A DNA stretch of 64,000 bases from Bin87 sp963666415 (GCA_963666415.2 CAXXPD010000003.1:186001-250000), one strand, 5' to 3'. Positions 1 through 8,655 are shown, counted from the first letter of the stretch. Numbers and translations are program-made. The notes: generated by a model not told the origin, from the letters alone.

Positions 1-351
1 ACCCTGGAACTGGAGGCCGACCATCGCCGCCACGCCGAGATCGAGAACGCCATCCGAGACCTCAAGTACGGCGTCGGGCTCAACCATCTCCCCTCAGGCC
101 GCTTCGCCGCCAACGGCGCCTGGCTGGCGGTGCAGGTGATGGCCCACAACCTGGCCCGCTGGACCGCGCGCATCGGTCTGGGTGAGCAACTGGTAACCAC
201 CAAGACCCTCCGACGACGCTTCTTCTCCCTCGCCGGACGGCTCACCCGCTCGGCGCGCCGCCTCACTTTGCATCTGCCCCAGCGCTGGCCCTGGGAAAAC
301 CAGTTCAGTCGCGCCTTGGCTCGATTGCGAGCCCTTCCACTCCCAGCCTGA
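1..351 (+). CDS. IS1380 transposase, C-terminal part
   Basis: Last 116 residues of a DDE-type (IS1380 group) transposase, open from the first base. The protein matches the C-terminus of the two full copies in this window, including the GLNHLPSGRF block and the basic C-terminal tail, with only a couple of substitutions (for example ALPLPA instead of AIPLPA at the end). The catalytic N-terminal portion is outside the window, so integrity cannot be judged. Stop TGA is at 349-351. Confidence 0.9.
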   Translation, partial: TLELEADHRRHAEIENAIRDLKYGVGLNHLPSGRFAANGAWLAVQVMAHNLARWTARIGLGEQLVTTKTLRRRFFSLAGRLTRSARRLTLHLPQRWPWENQFSRALARLRALPLPA

Positions 352-618
352 CGGCGGCCGTCTGCCACTGACCCGCCATCCGGCCATCTGACCGTTCCCG
401 CCAACTCGCGCCAACCCAGCCCGCGAAGGGCACTCCTTGCCCACCGCATCTCGAATTACGCCCGCCATGGCCACTGCGGGCCGCCATCATCGTGTCTGGG
501 TGCCTACTTCACACCGCCCTCATCCCCATCTATTGGAACCTGGCCTGGCCTGTTCGCCCTCCCTTGCCCATCAACCCTAGTGTCAACTCCAGCGTACATC
601 GCTTCGGTGGATTCGGGG
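1..618 (+). mobile_element. IS1380-family insertion sequence, copy 1 (partial)
   Basis: The right part of an element present in full at 4013-5725 and 23769-25481. The sequence matches those copies nearly base for base up to the terminal inverted repeat ending at 618. The left end lies outside the window. The 4 bp after the end, TAAT, would be the target duplication but its partner cannot be seen. It interrupts a small minus-strand gene whose 5' part survives at 619-759. Confidence 0.9.
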
Positions 619-759
619 TAATCGGTAGGCTGGATCGGGATCGGCGTTGGCCGGGTTGGTGATCAACGACGCATTGTTTGAGACGCCTAATGCAAGCGTG
701 ATCCTTTCGATGTCCTCAGCGGGACGTACCATCGCCTGCGGTGTAATGTATTTTTCCAT
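619..759 (-). pseudogene. 5' fragment of a small gene cut by IS1380 copy 1
   Basis: ATG at 757-759 is preceded by an AGGAG-type ribosome binding site about 7 nt upstream (read on the minus strand). The frame encodes MEKYITPQAMVRPAEDIERI and about 27 more residues before it runs into the IS end, which supplies the artificial tail PRIHRSDVRWS and a stop. I do not recognise the family. A short protein with a leader-like start could be a small regulator or a peptide precursor, but nothing here proves this. The rest of the gene lies beyond the IS, outside the window. Confidence 0.5.
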
Positions 760-939
760 GCGTTGACTCCTATTGCTTTGGTACGCTCATCACGGGAAAT
801 GCCATGGTGCGGACGCTCCGTTCGCGGTTCAGGCATGGGGCGGCAGCGTAATGTTGTTCGTGTTGTTCGGTTCCGCATGGCTGGGAGGTAGGCAGGTCAC
901 CCGTAATGTGCGAGGACTAATCGCATAGTTGAGACGCCC

Positions 940-990
940 AAAACGAAAACCCCGTTGGCTGGACGAGGGAAACGCAAAGCCAACGGGTAC
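940..990 (-). terminator. Possible intrinsic terminator (minus strand)
   Basis: A perfect 10-bp inverted repeat, CCCGTTGGCT at 951-960 and AGCCAACGGG at 978-987. Read on the minus strand it is followed by GTTTTCGTTTT. The rest of 760-1160 (between the truncated small gene and abiEi) shows no gene I can support. Confidence 0.4.
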
Positions 991-1160
991 GTGGCCGCCA
1001 ACGGCGTGGGTCACGCCGCCCAAACCGCGCTGGAATCACCGTGGTCGCGTCCGGCAGCAATGTATTGATAGACGCGGTTGCGGCGCCCGGAACCGCTTGA
1101 TGCGAATGTGGTGTGATACCATAAGTGCGAAACGTTCTGCTATATGGAATGCGATAGTCT

Positions 1161-1976
1161 ATGATTAACTCACCAGCACCTCCTGCGGGGATTTCCGGCA
1201 GGAACCGCCGCCTGTTGACCAAGTTGCACCGGGAGTTTCCGTCGCCGTTCATGGTGCGTGAGGCGGCCGGCGCGCTGGATTTCAGCATACCCCAGGCACG
1301 GCGGTTTCTGGCGTATCTGACGGAGCGTGGTTGGCTGGTGCGGGTTCATACGGGGCTCTACGCCACTGTATCACTGGAGGCTGAATCCCCCTCCGAATGG
1401 CGGGAGGATCCCTGGGTGGTGGCAGCCAAGCTGTTTGGGCCGGACTGTTACCTGGGTGGGTGGACGGCGTGTGAACACTGGGATCTTACCGATCAGATAT
1501 TCCACGAGACCGTGGTGTTCACCACGCGGCGGGTGCGCAGCGCGGAGACTGAGGTACAGGGCTTCCCCTTCCGGATCAGGCGCATCGCGCCAGAGCGCAT
1601 CTTCGGCACCCGGCCGGTTTGGCGGGGCCGGATCAAGGTGGAGGTATCGGACCCCACGCGCACCGTGGTCGACCTGCTGGACAAACCTTCCCTGGGCGGA
1701 GGAATACGTCACGTGGCCGAGGTGGTCGACGAGTACTTCCGCGGCGAGCACCGTAACGACGAACTCCTTGGTGATTACATGATGAAGGTCGGCAACGGGG
1801 CGGCCTACAAACGGCTCGGATATCTGTTGGAGGAGCTGGATGTTGTTTCGCCCAGCCTGCTAGGCAAGTGCCGGGACGGTGTCACCGCCGGCATAAGCAT
1901 GCTGGATCCGGATCTGCCGAGGAAGGGGTCGGTGACAAGGCGCTGGAACCTTCGGGTGAATGGCAACGTCAATTAG
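1161..1976 (+). CDS. AbiEi-type antitoxin / transcriptional regulator
   Basis: A 271-residue protein of the AbiEi antitoxin family (type IV toxin-antitoxin, abortive phage infection). The N-terminal ~70 residues look like a winged helix (LLTKLHREFPSPFMVREAA through RVHTGLYATV). They are followed by the larger AbiEi-like domain, with YLGGWTACEHWDLTDQIF and a VSDPTRTVVDLLDKP motif. In known AbiE systems this protein represses its own operon and neutralises AbiEii. The stop is 12 bp before the AbiEii gene and an AGGAGG lies in the gap, so the two are co-transcribed. Length and domain order are normal. Confidence 0.88.
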   Translation: MINSPAPPAGISGRNRRLLTKLHREFPSPFMVREAAGALDFSIPQARRFLAYLTERGWLVRVHTGLYATVSLEAESPSEWREDPWVVAAKLFGPDCYLGGWTACEHWDLTDQIFHETVVFTTRRVRSAETEVQGFPFRIRRIAPERIFGTRPVWRGRIKVEVSDPTRTVVDLLDKPSLGGGIRHVAEVVDEYFRGEHRNDELLGDYMMKVGNGAAYKRLGYLLEELDVVSPSLLGKCRDGVTAGISMLDPDLPRKGSVTRRWNLRVNGNVN

Positions 1977-1988
1977 GGAGGAGGCCCG

Positions 1989-2822
1989 TTGATCAGTCAA
2001 ACGGAACTCAACGAGAGGGTCCAACGGTGGGGCATGCGCCCGGAGGTGGTTGAAAAGGACTACGTGATCGGGTGGGTGTTGTGGGGGATTGGGTCGGACC
2101 CAGACCTGGCCGACTGGTGGGCCTTCAAAGGCGGCACCTGCCTGAAGAAGTGCTACCTGGGAGATTACCGATTCTCGGAGGACCTGGATTTCACTTCTCT
2201 TCCTGATGGCACGGTCAGCGCCGCGGAGGTACTGCCGGCGCTGACGCGAATGCTGCAAAGGGTCAGCGATGAATCAGGCATAGATTTTCAGAGCCGGGAG
2301 CCGCGGTTTGGGATGCGCGACAATGGCACATCCGCCGAGGGCCGAATCTATTATCGAGGCCCGCGCAATGCGCCTCCGGTTCGGATCAAGCTCGACGTTA
2401 CCACCACCGATGCTGAGCGTGTGGTGCTTCCGACGATGTGGCGACCGGTTTCCCATGAGTACTCGGATGGTCTGCCGGAACCGGTGCCGGTGCGTTGCTA
2501 CGGCCTGGAGGAGATTTTCGCCGAGAAGGTCAGGGCGCTGGGGGACCGGTGCCTGCCGCGGGACCTCTACGACGTCGTCAACCTGTTCAGAAGGCGTGAG
2601 CAGATCATTCACGCTGATCGGGTTGCGGAACTGTACGTGGAGAAATGTCGCAGCAAAGGCTTGCCAGTATTTACCCTGACCGACTTGGAAGGACAGGATT
2701 TGCGAGCGGAGATGGAGGTTGACTGGGTTCGTATGCTGGGAAATCAGCTTCCCGATCTCCCGCCGTTGGCAGAATACTGGGATGAGTTGCCGCTGGTCTT
2801 CGAATGGCTGGGCGTGGGCTGA
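1989..2822 (+). CDS. AbiEii-type nucleotidyltransferase toxin
   Basis: A 277-residue member of the AbiEii/AbiGii family, the toxin half of the type IV system encoded with the gene just upstream. The nucleotidyltransferase signature is visible: FKGGT at about residue 46-50 and RFSEDLDF at about 61-68, i.e. the GG...DxD metal-binding core. EEIFAEKVRALGDRCLPRDLYDV, typical of the family, lies around residue 175-200. The start is TTG at 1989, preceded by a GGAGG at 5-9 bp spacing. These enzymes transfer nucleotides to RNA and stop growth when the antitoxin is lost. It appears intact. Confidence 0.9.
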   Translation: MISQTELNERVQRWGMRPEVVEKDYVIGWVLWGIGSDPDLADWWAFKGGTCLKKCYLGDYRFSEDLDFTSLPDGTVSAAEVLPALTRMLQRVSDESGIDFQSREPRFGMRDNGTSAEGRIYYRGPRNAPPVRIKLDVTTTDAERVVLPTMWRPVSHEYSDGLPEPVPVRCYGLEEIFAEKVRALGDRCLPRDLYDVVNLFRRREQIIHADRVAELYVEKCRSKGLPVFTLTDLEGQDLRAEMEVDWVRMLGNQLPDLPPLAEYWDELPLVFEWLGVG

Positions 2823-2853
2823 CCGGCGCACGAGGGGCCGCACCGGCGAAGCG

Positions 2854-2985
2854 ATGCGGCATCGCCTGTCCGACCTGGCCACCCCTGAAAACATCTACAC
2901 CGTGCAGATTGGTTCCGCCATCGGAACCCACGTCGGTCCGGGCGCACCCATTGGGCGGCTCCTCGGCGCAGGCGACCTGCACATG
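2854..2985 (+). pseudogene. DegV-family protein, C-terminal remnant
   Basis: In one frame between abiEii and the IS5 element the translation reads ENIYTVQIGSAIGTHVGPGA. This closely resembles the C-terminal fatty-acid-binding DegV motif (IG..IGTH.GPGA.G). No start-to-stop gene of normal DegV length (about 280 residues) surrounds it, and the similarity fades after about 40 residues. I read it as a scrap of a degV-like gene left by rearrangement. The remainder of 2823-3077 shows nothing else. Confidence 0.45.
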
Positions 2986-3077
2986 GTGTCTCGTGCGATC
3001 CCCGGTTCCTTGGCGATGGCTGTCCCGCACGGAGCACTTCACGTAATGACCCTTGGGCGAACCACGACGGGTATTAG

Positions 3078-3882
3078 GGCGTGTTGACATTTGATTATAA
3101 TGGCCGTATGTCAAACATCAGACTAGCACCAGAACAGTGGGCTAGGGTTCTCGATTTCTTGCGTGGCCGCACCGGCCTGTACGTTGGCCAGGAAGCGGAT
3201 TGCCGGCGTTTTGTCGAGGCCGTCTTATGGATTAACCGCTCTGGGGCCCAATGGCGACTGCTGCCAGCCGAATACGGGAACTGGAACAGCGTCTACAAAC
3301 GATTCGCCCGTTGGACTGACCAAGGTGTCTGGGCACAAATGCATCAACATTTCTGCGCCGACGCGGATCTGGAATACCTGATCATCGACAGCACGGTGGT
3401 CCGGGCGCACCCTTGCGCGGCGGGAGCTCCCCCAAAAAGGGTGGCCAGGCGGCCCAGGCCCTGGGCCGGAGCCGCGGCGGGTTCAGCACCAAGATTCACG
3501 TGAGCGTGGACGGCTTGGGCAACCCCTTGCGATTCATCCTGACCGGCGGGCAACAGCACGACATCACCCAGGCGGAGGAGTTGATCGCCGGTTATGCTGG
3601 CGAGCACGTACTGGCCGACAAAGGGTACGATGCCCAGGAGTTTCGCCAGCACATCCTGGAACTGGGTATGATGCCGGTCATTCCGCCCCGCTCGAACCGC
3701 AAGGCACCCGCCGACTATGACCGGCATCTGTACCGGGAGCGCCATCTGGTGGAATGCTTCATCAACAAGATCAAGCACTATCGCCGGATCTTCTCCCGGT
3801 TTGAGAAGCTGGACACCAGATACCTGGGCTTCCTGCATTTCACCGCCGCTCTCATCTGGTTGCGGTGAAATGTCAACAGAAC
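3078..3882 (+). mobile_element. IS5-family insertion sequence (805 bp), copy 1
   Basis: An 805-bp element also found at 50789-51593, with the same length and near-identical interior. The right end is AAATGTCAACAGAAC followed by CTAG (3883-3886). The left end has the matching TGTTGACATTT but a diverged outermost tip (GGGCG instead of GTTC) after TTAG (3074-3077). The flanking duplication is therefore imperfect, unlike the second copy with clean CTAG on both sides. The 126 bp to the right (3887-4008) hold no recognisable feature. Confidence 0.85.
3108..3868 (+). CDS. IS5-family transposase, two frames (programmed -1 shift)
   Basis: The first frame (3108-3503) carries the helix-turn-helix-like and first catalytic part (LIIDSTVVRAH). 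The second frame (open from about 3413 to 3868) carries the rest, with HVLADKGYD and RHLVECFINKIKHYRRIFSRFE. The two overlap around CCCCCAAAAAGG at 3429-3440, a typical slippery run, and the second frame is -1 relative to the first, as in IS427-group elements. The fused product would be about 250 residues, a normal length. Nothing else appears broken, so this copy could be active. Confidence 0.85.
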
Positions 3883-4012
3883 CTAGCAACCCATCGACTA
3901 GGATTGGTCGAAAGCCTTTCTGACATACCGGGAGGGTAGGACTCCGAATGCACCAGGGCTGCGAACTTCTCATTGTCACGTCAGACATCCCTGCATGTGA
4001 AAACCTGCCTTA

Positions 4013-5725
4013 GCCCGAATCCACCGAAGCGATGTACGCTGGAGTTGACACCAGGGTTGATGGGCAAGGGAGGGCGAACAGGCCAGGCCAGGTTCCAATA
4101 GATGGGGATGAGGGCGGTGTGAAGTAGGCACCCAGACACGATGATGGCGGCCCGCAGTGGCCATGGCGGGCGTAATTCGAGATGCGGTGGGCAAGGAGTG
4201 CCCTTCGCGGGCTGGGTTGGCGCGAGTTGGCGGGAACGGTCAGATGGCCGGATGGCGGGTCAGTGGCAGACGGCCGCCGTCAGGCTGGGAGTGGAATTGC
4301 TCGCAATCGAGCCAAGGCGCGACTGAACTGGTTTTCCCAGGGCCAGCGCTGGGGCAGATGCAAAGTGAGGCGGCGCGCCGAGCGGGTGAGCCGTCCGGCG
4401 AGGGAGAAGAAGCGTCGTCGGAGGGTCTTGGTGGTTACCAGTTGCTCACCCAGACCGATGCGCGCGGTCCAGCGGGCCAGGTTGTGGGCCATCACCTGCA
4501 CCGCCCGCCAGGCGCCGTTGGCGGCGAAGCGGCCTGAGGGGAGATGGTTGAGCCCGACGCCGTACTTGAGGTCTCGGATGGCGTTCTCGATCTCGGCGTG
4601 GCGCCGATGGTCGGCCTCCAGTTCCAGGGTGTCCCCGTCTCGGTCGGTGATGCAGCCGTGATAGCGGTAGCTGGCGAAGAGGGCCAGCTGGGAGCCGGGC
4701 GTGGGCTGCACCCGCCGGACGATGAGCCGCACCGGTGCGGCGTCGGGCTCATCCTGGAAGGGGACGTAGGTGGTCTCCGCCACCTCGGCGGCGCCGTCCA
4801 TCCAGTAGGGAATCGGCGTCCAGTCAGTCTCGGGTATGGCCTCGATGATATTCCGCAGGCGGGCTTGCTGGCGGATGGTGATGGAGTAGCGCACATCCAT
4901 CTTGCGGCAGACGGCGACGATGGCGTGGGTGTAGAAGCCGCTGTCAGCCCGCACCGTGAGTTGTCCTCTGGCCCCGCCGTAGCGTACCCGCCCCACCGTC
5001 TCGCGTAGAAAGTGGGCGGCGCCCCGAACGGTGTTGGCGCGGCCCTTGCGCAGCCGAGCCATCAGCACGTCGCCGGTGCCGGCGGCAATGGCCAGCAGCG
5101 GGTGATAGCCTCGCTGGCCGGTGTAGCCGTGGTCGCGCGCCCCCTCCTTGGCCAGACCGTATGTCTCGCAGATGGTGGAGTCCAGGTCGATGGTCAACGG
5201 CCCGTCGCCGGGTCCGGCCCCAGCCGACCAGGCCCGGGCCAGCAGCTCCCGGCTGACCCGATCCAGTTGGCGGACGTGGCCCCACCGGAAACTGCGCAGG
5301 AAGGTCCCCAGGGTGGATGGCGCCTTGATCACACACCCCAGCACCTGCTCGGTTCCCCCAGCGCGCAGCGCGTCGGCGTCGTCGATGCAGTCGCCACCGG
5401 CCAATGCCGAGGCCACCAAGGTCAGGAACTTGTCTCCCGCATTCGCCCGACCTGGCGCATCTCCCAGGTCAACATTGTTGTCCACCAGCTCGCCCAGTCC
5501 CAGATGATGGGCCAAAGTGACCGGAAGGATCAGCCCAGCATTGGCCACCAGGCGATGATCGTCGAAGGCAACGTCGATGCGGTCGGGGTGCTCAAGTGGT
5601 AACATCTTTTGGGTGCTCCTTGTTTCGGGTCGATTTTCTGTTTCAAAAACCATTATCCCAGAAGCCGGGAGCACTTTCTCATCCCTTCATCACGCCGACA
5701 CGCTCATCTTATCGGTGGATTGGGG
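4013..5725 (-). mobile_element. IS1380-family insertion sequence, copy 2 (complete, 1713 bp)
   Basis: Terminal inverted repeats are CCCGAATCCACCGA at the left and the complement of TCGGTGGATTGGGG at the right. It is flanked by the direct repeat CTTA (4009-4012 and 5726-5729). It has exactly the same length as copy 3. The 4-bp duplication is what the IS1380 family makes. Confidence 0.9.
4280..5605 (-). CDS. IS1380-family transposase, copy 2
   Basis: A 441-residue DDE transposase. The first catalytic Asp is in LTIDLDSTICETYG, the second probably in VRADSGFYTHAI, and the Glu in the RHAEIENAIRDLKYG block near the C-terminus. The start ATG at 5605 (MLPLEHPDRI) is chosen because AAGGAG lies about 11 nt upstream. 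An in-frame ATG 69 bp further upstream lacks such a site. The gene is intact and differs from copy 3 by a few substitutions only, which implies recent spread. Confidence 0.9.
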   Translation of the reverse strand: MLPLEHPDRIDVAFDDHRLVANAGLILPVTLAHHLGLGELVDNNVDLGDAPGRANAGDKFLTLVASALAGGDCIDDADALRAGGTEQVLGCVIKAPSTLGTFLRSFRWGHVRQLDRVSRELLARAWSAGAGPGDGPLTIDLDSTICETYGLAKEGARDHGYTGQRGYHPLLAIAAGTGDVLMARLRKGRANTVRGAAHFLRETVGRVRYGGARGQLTVRADSGFYTHAIVAVCRKMDVRYSITIRQQARLRNIIEAIPETDWTPIPYWMDGAAEVAETTYVPFQDEPDAAPVRLIVRRVQPTPGSQLALFASYRYHGCITDRDGDTLELEADHRRHAEIENAIRDLKYGVGLNHLPSGRFAANGAWRAVQVMAHNLARWTARIGLGEQLVTTKTLRRRFFSLAGRLTRSARRLTLHLPQRWPWENQFSRALARLRAIPLPA

Positions 5726-5727
5726 CT

Positions 5728-5744
5728 TAGTCTATAATGGACTA
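5728..5744 (+). promoter_or_regulatory. Palindrome over a -10 box upstream of phd/vapC
   Basis: TAGTC-TATAATG-GACTA: a 5-bp inverted repeat whose centre contains a perfect TATAAT (5733-5738), 30 bp before the antitoxin start. Operators overlapping the -10 box are usual for autoregulated antitoxins. No good -35 is visible. Confidence 0.45.
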
Positions 5745-5773
5745 GTATTTCTCTTCGCAGGTAGCGCCTAACC

Positions 5774-6052
5774 TTGCAACACGCCAAACCACATCGCATC
5801 TGGACGGTAGCCGAAGCCAAGGCACGGCTGTCGGAGATTTTGCGCCTGGCCGAGTCGGAGGGCCCGCAGCACATCGGGGCGCGCAAGACCTTCGTGGTGG
5901 TGCCGGCGGAAACTTGGTACGCCAAGGCCGAACCGCCCCAGCACCTGGGACGGTGGTTGTTGGAGAACGTGCCACGGGGTCTCAATTGGGAAATCCCCAG
6001 CGACAGGCGGTCGGACCGCCCGATTCCATATGCCGATGGAGATAAGGCTTGA
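5774..6052 (+). CDS. Phd/YefM-family antitoxin
   Basis: A 92-residue protein beginning (M)QHAKPHRIWTVAEAKARLSE, the classic Phd/YefM N-terminus that binds DNA as a dimer; the C-terminal half would wrap the toxin. The start is TTG at 5774. It overlaps the PIN-domain toxin gene by 4 bp (TTGA), so the pair is translationally coupled. In the family the antitoxin represses the operon with the toxin as co-repressor; the palindrome at 5728-5744 is a plausible operator. Intact as far as can be seen. Confidence 0.82.
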   Translation: MQHAKPHRIWTVAEAKARLSEILRLAESEGPQHIGARKTFVVVPAETWYAKAEPPQHLGRWLLENVPRGLNWEIPSDRRSDRPIPYADGDKA

Positions 6053-6468
6053 CCGGCTTTTTGCTGGACACCAACGTGATCTCCGAAGTGACCCGGGACG
6101 TACCCGATCCCCTAGTGTCAGCATTCCTTGCGGCGGAAGGCGACCTCTGGTTGCCGGTAGTCGTAGTGCATGAGATGGAATACGGAGTGTCGTTATTGCC
6201 ATCTGGCCGCAGACGGGACCGATTGGTCGAGCTGCACACGGCCATCTACACCGCCTTCGCCGACCGCATATTGCCCCTGGATCGCTCCGGCGCGGAGTGG
6301 GCCGCTCGATTCAAGGCGGAAGCGCAACGTCTCGGACGGCCCATGGATTTGGGAGACGCCCTGATCGCCGGCATCGCCCGAGCCAACCAGTTGACTGTAG
6401 CTACGCGAAACGTCCGGGACTTCGAAACGGCAGCCGTCGATCTCGTCAATCCCTGGGATAACCCATGA
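6049..6468 (+). CDS. vapC: VapC/FitB-like PIN-domain RNase toxin
   Basis: A 139-residue PIN-domain protein. The acidic metal-binding residues are visible: Asp in FLLDTNVISEV (residue 7), Glu in VVHEMEYG (about 42), Asp in MDLGDALIAGIA (about 103-106) and Asp in TRNVRDF (about 125). VapC enzymes cleave tRNA or rRNA when not bound by the antitoxin. The gene overlaps the upstream antitoxin and its stop codon overlaps the ATG of an hsdR-like fragment (ATGA at 6465-6468). The toxin-antitoxin pair was therefore built into a restriction-modification operon. Confidence 0.88.
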   Translation: MTGFLLDTNVISEVTRDVPDPLVSAFLAAEGDLWLPVVVVHEMEYGVSLLPSGRRRDRLVELHTAIYTAFADRILPLDRSGAEWAARFKAEAQRLGRPMDLGDALIAGIARANQLTVATRNVRDFETAAVDLVNPWDNP

Positions 6469-6620
6469 CCTCTCCGCTGAACGAGGCCGCCGTTGAGCAA
6501 GCTGCCATCGACTGGCTGAAGGGTCTGGACTGGCAGTACGCGTATGGGCCGGACATCGGGCCAGACGGCGCCACGCCGGAACGGGAGTCCTATGGCCAGG
6601 TGGTGCTGGAGCAGTGGGCA
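6465..6620 (+). pseudogene. hsdR 5' fragment A (type I restriction subunit)
   Basis: Starts MTSPLNEAAVEQAAIDWLKG and stays homologous for about 45 codons to the start of the second, longer hsdR fragment at 7922. After GQVVLEQ the similarity stops and the frame runs into unrelated sequence ending at 6731. It is coupled (ATGA) to the vapC stop. In intact systems HsdR is the ATP-dependent translocase/endonuclease subunit of about 1000 residues, so only a stub is left. Together with 7922-8640 it forms a direct repeat around the DUF433/PIN cassette. Confidence 0.75.
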
Positions 6621-6726
6621 GTGTGTTCTTTAGTTAGTCGAAGCGCCTACGCGCAGTACCTCTCGACCATCAACAATTGCAGGACATACGGGCTACCGTT
6701 TGGGCGTTGGCGTTCCGCTCGCGTTG

Positions 6727-6732
6727 TATAAT
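6727..6732 (+). promoter_or_regulatory. Possible -10 box before the DUF433/PIN pair
   Basis: Perfect TATAAT 60 bp upstream of the DUF433 gene, in the short spacer after hsdR fragment A. No convincing -35 at 16-18 bp. Confidence 0.3.
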
Positions 6733-6792
6733 CACACCCAAGCCCCGGCGAAACGAACTGCCCGCCAATTACGCTGCTAAAGGGGGTGGATC

Positions 6793-7485
6793 ATGTCGAC
6801 CGCCACTCATGACCCCATTTCGTCGCACACTTTTGAGGGGATCTACGACGTGCCCGAAGCCGCCCGGTACCTCCAAGCTGCGGCGCACGCCCAGCGCGTC
6901 TATCCTCTGAACTCCGCCAAACTCATTCGGTGGATCAGGCGGGGCATCGCGTCACCGGGTTTGACTAGCTTGCCGGGCGGCGAGTTGCTCATCGCATTTG
7001 AAGACCTCATATCCATGAGGGTGATTGCCGCGTTGCGTGCCGCCGGAGTGGGCTTCAAAGAAATCGACGCAACGGATCGGTGGCTGAGCCAACACACCGG
7101 CCACTCCAGGCCCTACGCCACCGAGTTCCTGTGGGCCGGGCAGGGTCAGTTGTTCGTGGAGTGGACGCACCAGTTGGTGTCCGGCAGCCGCAACGGGCAA
7201 ATCGCCTTTGATACCTTGCGTGATTACGTTATCCCGATCCACGGGCTGCAATTCGATGCCGACTCGCGGGTGGCGGTGTCCTGGGAGGCCCTGGATGGCG
7301 TGGTGCTCCAGCCGCAGGTTCAATTCGGCGCTCCTTGCATTAAGGGGACACGAATACCCACCCGCACCATCGTGGGGATGATCGCAGCGGGCGATCCCCC
7401 TGATTGGGTGGCGGGCGCCTACGGCATCTCGCACACTGAAGTTCAGGCTGCGTGTGACTGGGAATCGCGGTTACGACCCAACTAA
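6793..7485 (+). CDS. DUF433-domain antitoxin-like DNA-binding protein
   Basis: A 230-residue protein. The N-terminal half resembles a MerR/helix-turn-helix-type region (YDVPEAARYLQAAA..., SAKLIRWIRRGIASPGLTSL). The C-terminal ~60 residues form a DUF433 domain (VQFGAPCIKGTRIPTRTIVGMIAAGDPPDWVAGAYGISHTEVQAACDWE, shown in parts: FGAPCIKGTRIPT then GDPPDWVAGAYGIS). DUF433 proteins are commonly paired with PIN-like toxins, as here: the next gene starts inside this one's 3' end. Start ATG 6793 follows AAAGGGGGTGG. Likely the antitoxin and repressor of the pair. Confidence 0.75.
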   Translation: MSTATHDPISSHTFEGIYDVPEAARYLQAAAHAQRVYPLNSAKLIRWIRRGIASPGLTSLPGGELLIAFEDLISMRVIAALRAAGVGFKEIDATDRWLSQHTGHSRPYATEFLWAGQGQLFVEWTHQLVSGSRNGQIAFDTLRDYVIPIHGLQFDADSRVAVSWEALDGVVLQPQVQFGAPCIKGTRIPTRTIVGMIAAGDPPDWVAGAYGISHTEVQAACDWESRLRPN

Positions 7486-7888
7486 CCCGTCCTTCCTGCT
7501 GGACGAGTCCCTGGTGCCGGCCGTTGCACAAGCCCTGCAACTGGTCGGCTACAACATTTCCTCTGTGATGGATGTTTTCGGTCGTCGGGATGACGGCGTG
7601 AAAGACCCCGAGATCATAGAATGGTGTCGGACCAACCAAGCCATCTGGATTCACGCCGATGACCGCGCCCGGCGCGAACACCGGGTTCAGTTGCAGACCA
7701 GCGGCATTGGGACGATATGGGTACATAGGCCCGGAGGTAGGTTGACCGCCCGTGAACAGCTCAGAATCCTGGCTTTCGCCTTACCCAGGATGATAGATAC
7801 TTTGACACAGGGTTCCCGTCATAGGCATTATCGCGTAACCGCCACCAATCCCACGTCGACACCGTCTTTCCGGCGTGTTGATATTTGA
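7454..7888 (+). CDS. PIN-like (DUF5615/VapC45-type) toxin
   Basis: A 144-residue protein overlapping the DUF433 gene by 32 bp. FLLDESLVPAVAQALQ near the start carries the first acidic residues. Around residue 60-80, WIHADDRARREH follows a DPEIIEWCR helix and is succeeded by GTIWVHRPGG, the typical pattern of the small PIN-like toxins partnered with DUF433. The exact start is uncertain because the overlap is long; no other good start is seen. Function as an RNase toxin is inferred from family and pairing. Confidence 0.7.
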   Translation: MTGNRGYDPTNPSFLLDESLVPAVAQALQLVGYNISSVMDVFGRRDDGVKDPEIIEWCRTNQAIWIHADDRARREHRVQLQTSGIGTIWVHRPGGRLTAREQLRILAFALPRMIDTLTQGSRHRHYRVTATNPTSTPSFRRVDI

Positions 7889-7921
7889 TCCACATTGCAT
7901 AAAGCATTGTAAGTTAACTCC

Positions 7922-8640
7922 ATGACCTCCCCGCTGAACGAAGCCTCGGTTGAGCAGGCCGCCATCGACTGGCTGAAGGGCCTGGGCTGGCAGTATGCCT
8001 ACGGTCCGGACATCGGGCCGGACGGGGCAACGCCCGAGCGGGAATCTATGGCCAGGTGGTGCTGGGACAGCGGCTGCGGGACGCCCTGGGCGAGATCAAT
8101 CCGGCGCTGCCCGCCCCAGCGTTGCAGGACGCCTTCCGGCGGGTGACCCGTCCCGAGGGAGCCACCCTGGAACAACGCAACCGCGCCTTCCACAAGATGC
8201 TGTTCGAGGGCGTGAACGTCGAGTATCCCGCTGGCGGCGGTGCGATGCGGGGCGCCAACGTCAAAGTCATGGACTTCGACAACCCCTCCCTCAACGACTG
8301 GCTGGCCGTGAACCAGTTCACCGTCGTGGAACACAACAACGAGCGCCGTCCCGACATCGTGCTGTTCGTCAACGGCCTGCCCCTGGGTGTCATCGAGCTG
8401 AAGAACCCGCTGGACAAGGATGCCGACGCCGGCGCCGCCTGGAACCAGCTACAGACCTATAAGGCGGAGATACCGTCCCTGTTCGACTGCAACGAGTTGC
8501 TGATGATCTCCGACGGCATGGAGGCGCGTATGGGCAGCCTCACCGCCGGGCTGGAATGGTTCAAGCCGTGGCGCACCATCACCGGCGAGGACCTGGCCGA
8601 CCCCAACCTGCCCCAACTCCAGGTGTCCCGCGTCAAGCAT
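7922..8640 (+). pseudogene. hsdR: hsdR fragment B, frameshifted and 3'-truncated
   Basis: N-terminal part of a type I restriction HsdR. The first frame runs MTSPLNEASVEQAAIDWLKG to ...PERES. Compared with fragment A a single C is missing at about 8047 (GAATCTATG against GAGTCCTATG), so the protein continues in another frame as YGQVVLGQRLRDALGEINP. That second frame contains the nuclease core RPDIVLFVNGLPLGVIELKNP (PD...E-x-K type). Similarity stops after NLPQLQV near 8625, where transposon-end sequence begins. About 235 of some 1000 residues remain, so no restriction activity is expected. Confidence 0.85.
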
Positions 8641-8655
8641 TCTTGCCGGTTCCTG

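Noticed and set aside
4157..5602. Long plus-strand frames antisense to the IS1380 transposase (and likewise at 23913-25358)
   Set aside because: They mirror codon bias of the GC-rich minus-strand transposase and have no recognisable motifs.
7865..7885. IS5-like left end (GTGTTGATATTTGAT) after the PIN-like toxin
   Set aside because: Only a partial match to the IS5 tip, no second end and no duplication.
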